64,000 bases of DNA, from contig NZ_VOQF01000016.1 of the NCBI RefSeq assembly GCF_007994985.1, positions 1 through 64,000 of the forward strand. The letters run 5' to 3'. Positions 41,022 to 50,588 of the stretch are shown here, one piece after another (position 1 is the stretch's first letter; each line of letters begins with the position of its first letter). Made by a program: the position numbers and the translations under genes. The notes under the pieces are model-generated. The model was given only the letters and a program-made list of their open reading frames with translations, did not search any database and was not told the origin of the DNA. The stretch comes from Metabacillus litoralis (GTDB lineage: Bacteria; Bacillota; Bacilli; Bacillales; Bacillaceae).

Positions 41022-42413
41022 ATGATGCCAAAAATACAAGCACCAGTAATGAAGAATGAATATTATGATGTGACTTTTGAGGACCTAACACATGAAGGTG
41101 CTGGAGTTGCTAAAATAGAAGGCTTTCCAATTTTTGTAGAGAATGCATTGCCTGATGAAAAAGCGAAAATCAAAGTTATCGGTATCAAGAAAGGTTTTGC
41201 ATTTGGTAAATTGATTGAGATCTATGAAGAAAGTAAAAATCGTATTGAAGCTCCTTGTCCGATTTACTCACAATGTGGGGGCTGTCAATTACAGCATGTG
41301 AGCTATGAGGGACAGCTTGATTTTAAACGAAAACAAGTAGAGCAGGTTCTAGCTCGTATCGGAAAGCTAGATTTAACAAAGGTAAAGGTTCATCAAACAC
41401 TAGGAATGAAGGATCCTTGGAATTACAGAAATAAAGCACAGGTGCCTGTTGGTGAACGTGAAGGTGGACTTGTTGCAGGCTTCTATCAAAAGCGAAGTCA
41501 TGACATCATTGATATGGAGCGTTGTCTTATTCAGCAAGCTGAAAATGACGAAATCGTTCAATACGTTAAAACAATATGTGAAGAATATGGAATACGTGCT
41601 TATAACGAAGAAAAGCACAAAGGCTGGCTTCGTCACATTATGGTTCGTTATGGACTCGTGACAAAAGAATTAATGGTTGTATTCGTTACTAAAACAGCTG
41701 ACTTTCCACACAAAAATGAAATTCTGTCAAAAATAACAGAGCAATTTCCGCAGATTAAATCAGTTGTTCAAAACATAAACAATAAACGAACAAATGTCAT
41801 TTTCGGTGACGATACAAAGGTGCTATGGGGCGAAGAATATATTTATGACAAAATCGGTGATATCAAATTCGCCATTTCAGCACGTTCCTTCTACCAAGTT
41901 AACCCTGAGCAAACAAATGTGCTTTATGACAAAGCACTAGAATATGCAAAGCTTACAGGTGAAGAATCAGTAATTGACGCCTATTGTGGAATTGGAACGA
42001 TCTCACTATTTCTTGCTCAAAAAGCAAAAAAGGTATTTGGTGTTGAAATTGTTCCAGAAGCAATTGAGGATGCGAAACGAAATGCAGAGCTTAATGGAAT
42101 TGAGAACGCTGAGTTTGCTGTTGGTGAAGCAGAGGTTGTTATTCCTGAATGGTACAAGCAAGGCAATACGGCAGATGTGATTGTTGTTGATCCGCCGCGC
42201 AAGGGCTGTGATGAGGCACTGCTAAAGACGATTTTGGATATGAAGCCAAAGCGTGTTGTTTATGTTTCATGTAATCCAGGGACATTGGCGAGAGATTTGC
42301 AGTTGCTGGAGCAGGGTGGATATGAGACGGTTGAGGTTCAGCCAGTTGATATGTTTCCGCATACGACGCATGTGGAGTGTGTAGCGCAACTCATTTTAAA
42401 AGAAGGCAACTAA
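41022..42413 (+). CDS. rlmCD: 23S rRNA (uracil-C5)-methyltransferase RlmCD
   Basis: 463 residues; homologue of B. subtilis YefA/RlmCD, which methylates U747 and U1939 of 23S rRNA with SAM. N-terminal TRAM domain (residues 12-70). The 4Fe-4S ligands are Cys79, Cys85, Cys88 and Cys168. SAM fold [30 protein letters not shown] and the catalytic-Cys segment [12 protein letters not shown] are intact. AAGGAAG lies 5-6 nt before the first ATG. Confidence 0.94.
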   Translation: MMPKIQAPVMKNEYYDVTFEDLTHEGAGVAKIEGFPIFVENALPDEKAKIKVIGIKKGFAFGKLIEIYEESKNRIEAPCPIYSQCGGCQLQHVSYEGQLDFKRKQVEQVLARIGKLDLTKVKVHQTLGMKDPWNYRNKAQVPVGEREGGLVAGFYQKRSHDIIDMERCLIQQAENDEIVQYVKTICEEYGIRAYNEEKHKGWLRHIMVRYGLVTKELMVVFVTKTADFPHKNEILSKITEQFPQIKSVVQNINNKRTNVIFGDDTKVLWGEEYIYDKIGDIKFAISARSFYQVNPEQTNVLYDKALEYAKLTGEESVIDAYCGIGTISLFLAQKAKKVFGVEIVPEAIEDAKRNAELNGIENAEFAVGEAEVVIPEWYKQGNTADVIVVDPPRKGCDEALLKTILDMKPKRVVYVSCNPGTLARDLQLLEQGGYETVEVQPVDMFPHTTHVECVAQLILKEGN

Positions 42414-42431
42414 CCCTTGTGGTTGTTGCCC
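42408..42431 (+). terminator. Hairpin at the rlmCD stop
   Basis: GGCAACTAACC and GGTTGTTGCC pair with one bulge around CTTGT. It begins within the last codons and lacks a T-tract, so termination is uncertain. Confidence 0.4.
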
Positions 42432-42635
42432 ATTCTTGTCCCTCCCCCTTTGTCCATCAGTCTTTATTTCAAAGCAAAACATAAAAAAATATGATTCTTA
42501 CCAGAAAGAGTCTCTTAATTTATGAGAATTGTTAACCCTTTTGGTATTTATTGCGAGGACAAAATCCCTTGAATAAAAGATAAGTGATTCATGTTATAAT
42601 ACAATTTTCATTTATTATTATTGAGGTGTTACTAG

Positions 42636-44246
42636 TTGAACGAAAAGGAACCACGTTATATCACACTTTCTAAGCAAAAGTGTAAAGAAATAGGGATGGA
42701 TCCCGATGAGATCGTTCGTCCCATAGTCACTTTATCCAAACAAGAGATTCAAAGGAGACAAGAAATTTATAATGAAATCTTGTCCGTTGTTCGTTTCTTT
42801 TCAGAAAAACTAATTCATTCTTTACCAGAAACTAATATATTAGTCGTAATCTCTGATTCTGACGGTTACTTATTAGAATTAGCAGGGGACGAACAAATGA
42901 AAACTAATATCGATCATTTAGGTATCACAATAGGAAGTTTGTTTAGACAAGAAGATACTGGAACTAATGTAGTTAGTTTGGCTTTAGAACAGCGACATCC
43001 GGTACAGGTGATTGGTGAGAACCATTACCACACGTTTCTACACGAAATTGCATGTTACGGTGCTCCGTTTCATTACAAAGACGAGGATAATTTACTTGGA
43101 AGTATAAGTATCATGGTCCCAATTAACTTTCATAACTCCATGTTTATGCCTATGCTTAGTCAACTAGTAGATTCCATTGAACGAGAGTTGCTATTAAGAA
43201 AACAAAATCGAAAGCTTAATATATTTAATCAAGTGATGCTTAGTGGAGCTAGAAACGGAATCATTATTACTAATGAAACTGGGATTATTATAGAGTTTAC
43301 TGACTTTGCGAAGCAAATCTTTTATCATACTTTTACTAATTCTAGTAGTTATGAACTTCCTATTATAGGAGACTATTTCAAATATGTCCTAACTTCTGAA
43401 GTAAGTTATGATAGTAAAGAAGTCGTTTTTCATAACTCTACTGGTGATCCCATCATTTGTCTCTTTGATGCCCAACCTATTTATGAGGGTGAAATGGTTA
43501 TTGGTGCATACGGACAACTACGTGACATGACTGATCGCTATATAATGGAGGAAAAGATTAAGGCAGCTGAAAAGCAAGTACTAGCAGGCCGAATTGCTGC
43601 GGGAATTGCGCACGAAATTCGAAATCCACTTACAACTGTTCGTGGGTATCTTCAATATTTTGAAAAAGAAGTGAGGAGAGACATCGGGCAAATGTTTACC
43701 GAATTACTAATTCCCGAAATTGATCGTGCAAATAAAATCATTACTGATTTTCTAAGTATTGCAAAGCCTTCAGAGAAAGCGTTTGAGAAGATTCAAGTTA
43801 AATATTTTTTTACAGATTACTTATGGAATTTCCTTAAAAGTGAAGCGCTGCTTTACAATGTAGAATTAGATTTTGATATACCTTCACATGCGGAAAAACA
43901 CTATATCTTCTGTAATCGTGAAGAACTTCTTCAAGTATTTATTAATTTATTTCAAAATTCATTACAAGCAGAAGGTGATAACCCACTTACTGTAAGAATT
44001 TGTACGGACATTAAAGATCACACTATCCAGATTATGTTCAGGGACAATGGGAAGGGTATTCAACCAGCTATTCTGATGAATATTTTTGAACCTTTCTTTT
44101 CAACAAAGGACTTAGGCACAGGTTTAGGACTTTCCGTTTCTCAAAAAATCATTGAGAATCATAGTGGTCAAATCACGGCTAAAAGTATTGAAAATACAGG
44201 GACAACGTTTGTAATTGAGCTCCCTCTTCACAAGGAAACAAATTAA
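42636..44246 (+). CDS. Orphan sensor histidine kinase (GAF-PAS-HisKA-HATPase)
   Basis: 536 residues, no membrane helix. A GAF-like sensor lies at about 45-190 (ILVVISDSDGYLLELAG), a PAS-like domain at about 200-305 (GIIITNETGIIIEFTDFA), then HisKA with His326 in AAGIAHEIRNPLTTVRGYLQYF. The ATP domain follows: N box NLFQNSLQAEG, G1 FRDNGKGI, G2 GTGLGLS. HEIRNPLTTVRG plus orphan location without a response regulator matches the sporulation/phosphorelay kinases (KinA-E type) that phosphorylate Spo0F. TTG start with GAGGTG 7 nt upstream. Signal unknown; cytoplasmic sensing inferred. Confidence 0.85.
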   Translation: MNEKEPRYITLSKQKCKEIGMDPDEIVRPIVTLSKQEIQRRQEIYNEILSVVRFFSEKLIHSLPETNILVVISDSDGYLLELAGDEQMKTNIDHLGITIGSLFRQEDTGTNVVSLALEQRHPVQVIGENHYHTFLHEIACYGAPFHYKDEDNLLGSISIMVPINFHNSMFMPMLSQLVDSIERELLLRKQNRKLNIFNQVMLSGARNGIIITNETGIIIEFTDFAKQIFYHTFTNSSSYELPIIGDYFKYVLTSEVSYDSKEVVFHNSTGDPIICLFDAQPIYEGEMVIGAYGQLRDMTDRYIMEEKIKAAEKQVLAGRIAAGIAHEIRNPLTTVRGYLQYFEKEVRRDIGQMFTELLIPEIDRANKIITDFLSIAKPSEKAFEKIQVKYFFTDYLWNFLKSEALLYNVELDFDIPSHAEKHYIFCNREELLQVFINLFQNSLQAEGDNPLTVRICTDIKDHTIQIMFRDNGKGIQPAILMNIFEPFFSTKDLGTGLGLSVSQKIIENHSGQITAKSIENTGTTFVIELPLHKETN

Positions 44247-44783
44247 GATAATCTTAATTTTTAAGCTGACACGATATGATGAATAGAGCATAAGATGCTA
44301 TGGACTATAATGTTAATTTCTAAGGATTCTCCTAACATTGAGCACCTGTTAAATAAAAAAATATCTATTTATCTATGTGCCTGTTGGAATAGTGATAATA
44401 GTTACCAGTCAGACCTTGATTTCGTTAAACAATTTTTACGATTTCGGGTCTTTTTCCTGTTATATCCTTGTCAATTCAATTTTCGTTTAAGGCTATTAAG
44501 CAAAACTTTATCATACTGAAACAGCGATATGATCGTTAACGGAATGAGCGATTGTGTTTTGATGCATGGGGACAGTTCTACTGCTTCTGAAACAACAGAA
44601 CCTTTGCCTCTCTGCGTATGCATTAAGATGTGCTTCCTTTTATTGTAAGCTATAGCTATTATCAAATCACTTTTTTTAATGAATTATATTCTTATGGCTA
44701 GTAAGGAATAATGAGGAAACTTTAGTAAACACAGAAGAAACACTAGAACCGTTCATATGTTATACCTATGTTATAAACTAATA
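44247..44783. other. Intergenic region without convincing genes
   Basis: About 540 bases of AT-rich DNA between the kinase gene and the duplicated ABC-F fragment. Frames of 60-75 codons on both strands have no ribosome site and no family resemblance. It looks like decayed sequence. Confidence 0.5.
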
Positions 44784-45304
44784 TTGAAATAAGACAAAAA
44801 GGGTACCCCAGTACAATTCAACTGGGACATCCTTAAACTTTATTTAAAACACTTTTGTAGTCCAATCCTCACAATATCAAATATCAGTCGCAATTACACG
44901 ATAGAAATCTGGATCGTGTGATACCATCGAGATACTTCCGCGGTATGCCTTTAATGCACGCTTCAGTTCTTCTTTAGCGTCCACATCTAAGTGATTGGTA
45001 GGTTCGTCTAATATTAATAGATGTGTTTCTGTGTTTAAAATTTCGCATAAATGAATTTTGGCTTTTTCGCCAACAGAAAGGACTTCAACTATATTTTCAG
45101 TATGTTTCGTCGTTAATTCACATTTTGCTAGAGCAGCACGGACTTCAGCATGAGTCATACTTGGGAACTCGCTCCAAATCTCTTCAGTACAAGTGTTATA
45201 GTTAGACTGATTAACTTCCTGCTCGAAGTAGCCGATTTGTTGATACTCACTGTGTTCAACTTTACCCGAAATTAGATCAATTAAGCCAAGAATACTTTTT
45301 AAAA
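44784..45304. repeat. Segmental duplication, left copy (ABC-F 3' end)
   Basis: About 521 bp, from TTGAAATAAGA to AATACTTTTTAAAA, matches 45940-46461 in the same orientation, including the terminator and last ~150 codons of the ABC-F gene, with scattered substitutions. The two copies flank the methyltransferase gene. Confidence 0.93.
44844..45304 (-). pseudogene. Truncated ABC-F ATPase copy
   Basis: C-terminal ~150 codons of a YfmM-type protein, starting abruptly within the second Walker A region (KSILGL). It has lost the N-terminal ABC domain. Further damage: the ABC signature LSGGE is LSVGE, and TGG of the terminal WNCEDWTTKVF is TGA, a premature stop ten codons early. The Walker B LLILDEPTNHLD remains. 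It has no start of its own except an internal ATG; not expected to be functional. Confidence 0.9.
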
Positions 45305-45832
45305 ATAGTAGTAAAAGTAAATCTTCGTTTGATATAGATCATTAGCTATAATTGTTTTGTTAGGTTTTCGGTTTGGGAGAGCAAAGGTATGTGAAATGAC
45401 AATGGTTTCTTTGGTTAGCTGCTTGTGAAATTGTTTTTCTAAACGAGTCATGGCATCAGGATACAAGTAACAAACGATTAAGTGATAATTTGAAAAATCG
45501 GCTTTATAAAAATTTTTTCGTGAAACAATCAGATTGTTTTGAGAGAATAAAAATTTTCTAATGACCATAAATGTGTATGGTATGAGTGAATTTTCAAAAG
45601 CTGTAATCGTTGCACTAGGATATTTTTTTGTAAGTTGAAAAGCTAATGTTCCCCATCCCGCACCAAGCTCAGCAATTTGAGTTACAGAATGAGAAGGGAG
45701 ATTAACAACCAAAACCTTCTTAACTTTTGGTGATGTCGGCATAGGTGAAATCCCATTTTTTATGGTCGAATATACAATGGAAATAAATGCGAAAAACACT
45801 ATAGAAATAACAATGATAGCAAGTATAAACAT
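45299..45832 (-). CDS. Membrane-anchored class I SAM methyltransferase
   Basis: 177 residues from ATG 45832, which has AGGAG 5 nt upstream; an ATG at 45856 lacks one. An N-terminal helix (MFILAIIVISIVFFAFISIVY) anchors it. The SAM motif I is IAELGAGWGTLAF and a motif II-like acidic residue is in ITAFENS. The substrate is unknown. The last residues (YFYYYF) and the stop run into the left copy of the ABC-F duplication, so the true C-terminus may have been replaced at the breakpoint. Confidence 0.72.
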   Translation of the reverse strand: MFILAIIVISIVFFAFISIVYSTIKNGISPMPTSPKVKKVLVVNLPSHSVTQIAELGAGWGTLAFQLTKKYPSATITAFENSLIPYTFMVIRKFLFSQNNLIVSRKNFYKADFSNYHLIVCYLYPDAMTRLEKQFHKQLTKETIVISHTFALPNRKPNKTIIANDLYQTKIYFYYYF

Positions 45833-45939
45833 TTTAGCTCCTGGTTTTTCTCTCATTGTACCAAATGGTCATGTGAAAGTAATAAGATATCAAAAATCCC
45901 CCAAAAATTAAGGTGCTGTCGTAGAGGCTAAACCCCATG

Positions 45940-46461
45940 TTGAAATAAGAGAAAAAGGGTACCCCAGTAAAATCCAACTGAGATACCCCTTAAACTTTAT
46001 TTAAAATACTTTCGTCGTCCAATCCTCACAATTCCAAATGTCAGTCGCAATTTCACGATAGAAATCAGGTTCGTGTGATACCATCAAGATACTTCCGCGG
46101 TATGCCTTTAATGCACGTTTCAGTTCTTCTTTTGCATCTACATCCAAGTGATTGGTAGGTTCGTCTAGAATTAATAAATTCGTTTCTGTGTTTAAAATTT
46201 TACATAATCGAACTTTGGCTTTTTCGCCTCCAGAGAGGACTTCGATTTTACTTTCAATATGTTTCGTCGTTAATCCACATTTTGCAAGAGCAGCACGGAC
46301 TTCAGCCTGATTCAAGCTTGGGAACTCGCTCCAGATCTCTTCAATACAAGTGTTATAGTTGGACTGTTTAACTTCCTGTTCAAAGTATCCGATGTGTTGA
46401 TACTCACCACGTTCCACTTTACCCGAAATCGGATTAGTCAACCCAAGAATACTTTTTAAAA
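45940..46461. repeat. Segmental duplication, right copy (within the intact ABC-F gene)
   Basis: Source-like copy of the 44784-45304 segment, contiguous with the complete ABC-F gene, so this is probably the original. Confidence 0.92.
45952..45990 (-). terminator. Terminator of the ABC-F gene
   Basis: On the - strand GGGGTATCTCAGT pairs with ACTGGGGTACCC (G-U pairs allowed), followed by TTTTTC. A second copy lies in the duplication at 44796-44832. Confidence 0.75.
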
Positions 46462-47554
46462 GGGTAGATTTTCCAATACCGTTTGCCCCAACGAATGCAA
46501 TTTTTTGTCCACGTTCCATTTTTAAATTCAGTGGACGAGAAAGTGGTTCGTTGTATCCAATAACAAGATCTTCCGTCTCGAAAATCCAACGACTAGCTGC
46601 GCGAGCTTCTTTGAAGTTAAACTCTGGTTTTGGCTTCTCTTTACCTAATTCGATAACTTCCATTTTGTCGAGCTTCTTTTGACGAGACATTGCCATATTA
46701 CGAGTCGCAACACTTGCCTTGTTACGAGCAACGAAATCTTTCAAATCAGCAATTTCTTGTTGTTGACGCTTGTAAGCAGACTCTAGCTGTTGCTTCTTCA
46801 TTTCATGTATTTTTAAGAAGTTATCATAGTCACCAACATAGCGATTTAACTCTTGGTTTTCCATGTGATAGATCAAGTTCACAACACTGTTTAAGAATGG
46901 AATATCATGTGAAATTAAGATAAATGCATTCTCATATTCCTGTAAATATCGCTTCAACCATTCGATATGCTGTTCATCCAAATAGTTTGTAGGCTCGTCT
47001 AGTAATAGAATTTCTGGTTTTTCTAGCAAAAGCTTAGCTAGCAAAACTTTCGTACGTTGCCCACCGCTAAGATCATCTATATCTCGATCGAGTCCAACAT
47101 CGTCTAATCCTAGACCACGAGCAACTTCTTCAACTTTTGCATTAATTTGATAGAAATCATTACTATCTAAAGTTTCTTGTAGCTCTCCAACTTCAGTAAG
47201 TAATGCATCGATATCAGCACCTTCTTCACCCATTTTTGCATAAAGTTCATTGATCTCTGCTTCAGCATTAAATAGATATTGAAAAGCAGTACTCAAAACG
47301 TCACGCATCGTAGTACCTTTCTGCAGTACAGCATGCTGATCTAGATAACCAACACGAACTTTTCGTGACCACTCCACTTTCCCGTCGTCGGGTTGCAACT
47401 TACCAGTAATAATATTCATGAAAGTAGACTTACCCTCACCATTTGCCCCAACTAATCCAACGTGTTCGCCTTTTAAAAGTCGAAAAGACACATCATTAAA
47501 AATTGCACGATCACCGAATCCATGACTTAAATTTTGTACGTTTAATACGCTCAT
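46001..47554 (-). CDS. yfmM: ABC-F family ATPase, YfmM type
   Basis: 517 residues, two ABC domains on one chain and no membrane part. Domain 1: Walker A GANGEGKST, signature LSGGQRTK, Walker B LLLDEPTNYLD. Linker (about 235-310, KKQQLESAYKRQQQEIADLKDF) is the ABC-F tRNA-interaction region. Domain 2: Walker A GANGIGKST, LSGGEKAK, LLILDEPTNHLD. ABC-F proteins act on the ribosome; close YfmM relatives are housekeeping factors, while other clades protect against antibiotics, and a role here cannot be fixed. A possible promoter (TATAAT at 47687-47692, - strand) would give a ~130-nt leader. Confidence 0.9.
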   Translation of the reverse strand: MSVLNVQNLSHGFGDRAIFNDVSFRLLKGEHVGLVGANGEGKSTFMNIITGKLQPDDGKVEWSRKVRVGYLDQHAVLQKGTTMRDVLSTAFQYLFNAEAEINELYAKMGEEGADIDALLTEVGELQETLDSNDFYQINAKVEEVARGLGLDDVGLDRDIDDLSGGQRTKVLLAKLLLEKPEILLLDEPTNYLDEQHIEWLKRYLQEYENAFILISHDIPFLNSVVNLIYHMENQELNRYVGDYDNFLKIHEMKKQQLESAYKRQQQEIADLKDFVARNKASVATRNMAMSRQKKLDKMEVIELGKEKPKPEFNFKEARAASRWIFETEDLVIGYNEPLSRPLNLKMERGQKIAFVGANGIGKSTLLKSILGLTNPISGKVERGEYQHIGYFEQEVKQSNYNTCIEEIWSEFPSLNQAEVRAALAKCGLTTKHIESKIEVLSGGEKAKVRLCKILNTETNLLILDEPTNHLDVDAKEELKRALKAYRGSILMVSHEPDFYREIATDIWNCEDWTTKVF

Positions 47555-48052
47555 TTTTTAACCCCTTATCTTCTAATATCACATGTGGATATCTTACTAG
47601 ATTTAGACTAGGTTTTCTATCTTGAATTTATTTTTTTGCAAAATTTCATTCAATTCTCGGACTAAATTGAGGTCTGCCCCTTCACTATTATAAGAATAGG
47701 TTCACTAAATCAACTACATATATTATAGATTTTAGAGGGACTCTTTTGCTACTAGAAGATAATTACTGCGCATCCTAAATAATTTCTTAAAGTAAAAAAA
47801 TTGGTTTATTCTTTTAGTGTTTACTTGAGCTTAGAATGCTAGTTAATGGGATAGATGATTGTGTAGTGAAAACAAACATTCCCGATACAACATCCGACTT
47901 GGTAAAAACAAACAACCCCAATCCATTTGATAAAAAGCACTCAACCATGGTATAAGTGTAAAAGAAGAAAAATAAGCATAGGCATTTTTCTGTGTAATTT
48001 TGGGACAAGCGTTTGTAATGATATCCCATTTTGAGAGGATTTGAATTTAATT
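47555..48052. other. Divergent promoter region, yfmM and dus
   Basis: About 500 bases between divergent genes. It holds a TATAAT (- strand, 47687-47692) with an imperfect -35 at 15 nt spacing. No ORF with a ribosome site, repeat or riboswitch recognised. Confidence 0.45.
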
Positions 48053-49036
48053 ATGAAAGAAAATTTCTGGCGTGAATTACCACGACCATTTTTTATATTG
48101 GCACCAATGGAAGAAGTGACGGATGTTGTTTTTCGTCATGTAGTGAGTGAGGCAGCGAGACCTGATGTGTTTTTTACAGAGTTTACAAATACGGAGAGTT
48201 ATTGTCATCCAGAGGGGCGCAAAAGTGTACGAGGACGTTTGACTTTTACAGAGGATGAACAACCGATTGTAGCCCATATATGGGGTGATAAGCCTGAGTT
48301 CTTTCGTGAAATGAGTATTGATATGGCGAAGCTTGGGTTTAAGGGAATCGATATCAATATGGGCTGTCCTGTACCTAATGTGACGCAACATGGAAAGGGA
48401 AGTGGCCTTATCCTTCGTCCGGAAGTTGCAGCAGATTTAATCCAAGCTGCAAAAGCAGGAGGGTTGCCAGTAAGTGTAAAGACAAGGCTTGGATTCTCAG
48501 AAGTAGACGAATGGCGCGACTGGCTGACGCACATCTTGAAACAAGACATTGCGAATCTATCTATTCATCTGCGTACTAGGAAGGAAATGAGTAAAGTAGA
48601 TGCTCATTGGGAGCTGATTCCTGAGATTAAGAAGCTTCGTGATGAGGTGGCACCAGATACACTTCTGACAATCAATGGAGATATCCCTGACTATCAAACT
48701 GGCTTAAAGCTTGCAGAGGAGTACGATATTGATGGAGTGATGATTGGCCGTGGTATTTTCCATAATCCATTTGCTTTTGAAAAAGAGCCGAAAGATCATA
48801 GTAGTAAGGAATTGCTTGATCTCTTAAGATTGCATATGGAGCTTCATGATAAATATTCAGGGTTAGAGCTACGTAAGTTCACTGCCCTTCATCGTTTCTT
48901 TAAGATATATGTAAAAGGATTTCGAGGGGCTGGCGAATTAAGAAATCAATTAATGAATACAAAATCAACAGATGAAGTGCGTGCATTGCTTGATAATTTT
49001 GAATCTAAGAATTTTGATGTAGTGGCGGAACAGTAG
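48053..49036 (+). CDS. dus: tRNA-dihydrouridine synthase
   Basis: 327 residues from ATG 48053. FMN-dependent reductase of uridines in tRNA D-loops. Motifs: [15 protein letters not shown] (FMN site), [20 protein letters not shown] with the catalytic Cys, [18 protein letters not shown] and [13 protein letters not shown]. The start is uncertain: AGAGG is 14 nt from this ATG but only 2 nt from an in-frame TTG at 48041. This clade (divergent from DusB1 beside lysS) is common as a second Dus in Bacillaceae. Which U it reduces is unknown. Confidence 0.88.
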   Translation: MKENFWRELPRPFFILAPMEEVTDVVFRHVVSEAARPDVFFTEFTNTESYCHPEGRKSVRGRLTFTEDEQPIVAHIWGDKPEFFREMSIDMAKLGFKGIDINMGCPVPNVTQHGKGSGLILRPEVAADLIQAAKAGGLPVSVKTRLGFSEVDEWRDWLTHILKQDIANLSIHLRTRKEMSKVDAHWELIPEIKKLRDEVAPDTLLTINGDIPDYQTGLKLAEEYDIDGVMIGRGIFHNPFAFEKEPKDHSSKELLDLLRLHMELHDKYSGLELRKFTALHRFFKIYVKGFRGAGELRNQLMNTKSTDEVRALLDNFESKNFDVVAEQ

Positions 49037-49106
49037 AAGTTTCCTCATTCAAAGTAATAGCAAAGTGGCTAGTAAACAAGGGTCTAAAAGAATTGAAGTT
49101 TATGTG

Positions 49107-49162
49107 AATTGGCGGGTGTGAAGGACGGTGTTGAACCGGACTCATTCCCGCCAATTTTTGCT
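49107..49162 (+). terminator. Terminator after dus
   Basis: AATTGGCGGG pairs perfectly with CCCGCCAATT across a 30-nt loop with internal pairing, followed by TTTG. The 30-nt loop is unusually long for a plain terminator. Confidence 0.75.
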
Positions 49163-49326
49163 TTATATGTTTGTTATGTAAAAATTTTAAGTGTAATATT
49201 TCAGAATATTATAATTATATGATAATCATATTACGAAAACCATTAATTCCCATAATTGTTATATGATAAATATGTAATCTTAACTGGCTAGTAGAGTTTA
49301 CAATTTATTTGGAGAGGGATGGGAGA

Positions 49327-50439
49327 ATGAAGAAACTTGTTTCAGTATTTGTTGTTTTAGGTTTACTATTATCAATGCTAGTAGTAACAGAACCCGCATT
49401 TGCAGCAAGCTACGATCATAGTAAAAAGTACAAGCTTGTGAACCGCCATAGTGGGAAAGCGTTAGAAGTTTATGGGTGGTCAACTGCAAATGGTGGGAAC
49501 ATTGCACAATATGATGACTTGGGTGGTACAAGCCAACAATGGACAGTCATTGATGTTGGTCAAGGCTATCATAAATTTGTAAACGTATTCAGCGGTAAGG
49601 CCATGGAAGTAAGTAATTGGGATAATGCCAATGGTGCAAATGTTGCACAATGGACGGATTGGAATGGAGAAAGTCAACAATGGAAAATTGTTGATGTGGG
49701 AAATGGTTACGTGAAAATTATTAATCGTTTTAGCAACAAAGTACTTGAAGTTTATGAGAGGTCTATGGCTAACGGTGCAAATGTTGTACAATATGATGAT
49801 TTAGGTGGAGCGAATCAACAATGGAAGCTTGTTGAAGTAAAGCCAAAAGAAACAATTGTTGTTAACAACACAATTGTAGTAAAAGCCGGAGAAGTATTTG
49901 ACGGTGCGGGAAATAGATATGTTGCAAATCCTACAACGGTTGGTGATGGAAGTCAAAAAGAAGGTCAAAAACCGGTCTTCCGATTAGAAGATGGAGCAAC
50001 ATTAAAAAATGTAGTATTAGGTGTACCAGCAGCTGATGGTGTACATACCTATGGTGATGCTTTAATAGAAAATGTAGTTTGGGAAGATATTGGAGAGGAC
50101 GCAATGACGATTAAAGATGAAGGACATGTTGTCATACGTGGTGGTTCTGCTCAACATGGTAGTGACAAAATGTTTCAAATCAACGCACCTTCACAATTAG
50201 ATATCATAAACTTTACAGCGAGAGATGCGGGAAAAATGATTCGTCAATTAGGCGGTTCTACTTTTCATACAGAGGTTTATATTGAAGGCTCCGTCATTAC
50301 TGATATGAACGAGGCAATTTTCCGGACTGATAGCAGCACTAGTAAAGTTAGAATGGTGAATACACGTTATTCTAATGTAGGAAATAAATGGTATGGTGTG
50401 AAGTATGTATCAGAAAGTGGCAATGTAGAATTCAATTAG
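49327..50439 (+). CDS. Secreted pectate lyase (PL3) with N-terminal ricin-type lectin domain
   Basis: 370 residues. Sec signal MKKLVSVFVVLGLLLSMLVV ending AFA-AS. Then a ricin B/CBM13-like domain with three ~45-residue repeats, each with a QW-type end (SQQWTVIDVG, SQQWKIVDVG, NQQWKLVEV; residues 26-163). Then the PL3 beta-helix (about 170-370: LKNVVLGVPAADGVHTYGDALIENV, WEDIGEDAMTIKDEG, GGSAQHGSDKMFQIN, DAGKMIRQLGG), the calcium-dependent pectate lyase core. I chose ATG 49327, where GGGAG lies upstream and the signal starts cleanly. It would cleave polygalacturonate outside the cell; plant-matter use is inferred. Confidence 0.92.
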   Translation: MKKLVSVFVVLGLLLSMLVVTEPAFAASYDHSKKYKLVNRHSGKALEVYGWSTANGGNIAQYDDLGGTSQQWTVIDVGQGYHKFVNVFSGKAMEVSNWDNANGANVAQWTDWNGESQQWKIVDVGNGYVKIINRFSNKVLEVYERSMANGANVVQYDDLGGANQQWKLVEVKPKETIVVNNTIVVKAGEVFDGAGNRYVANPTTVGDGSQKEGQKPVFRLEDGATLKNVVLGVPAADGVHTYGDALIENVVWEDIGEDAMTIKDEGHVVIRGGSAQHGSDKMFQINAPSQLDIINFTARDAGKMIRQLGGSTFHTEVYIEGSVITDMNEAIFRTDSSTSKVRMVNTRYSNVGNKWYGVKYVSESGNVEFN

Positions 50440-50520
50440 TAGAGGTTTAAAAGACTCCATGAACAAACGAGAGGTAACCTAATATAATAGAATGAAATTT
50501 ATTCGAATAAGCTTTATGTA

Positions 50521-50550
50521 AAGGACCGCCAATAAGGCTGTCCTTCTTTT
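50521..50550 (+). terminator. Terminator after the pectate lyase gene
   Basis: AAGGACCGCC pairs with GGCTGTCCTT (one mismatch) around AATAA, then CTTTTTGG. Confidence 0.8.
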
Positions 50551-50588
50551 TGGCTTCTGTGAAGATAGAAGATAACACTAAATAAACT

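Noticed and set aside
44531-47910. Weak similarity between 44533-44556 and 47842-47864 on either side of the ABC-F cluster
   Set aside because: Only about 17 of 23 bases agree and the flanks diverge quickly; could be shared debris but is not enough to claim a boundary repeat.
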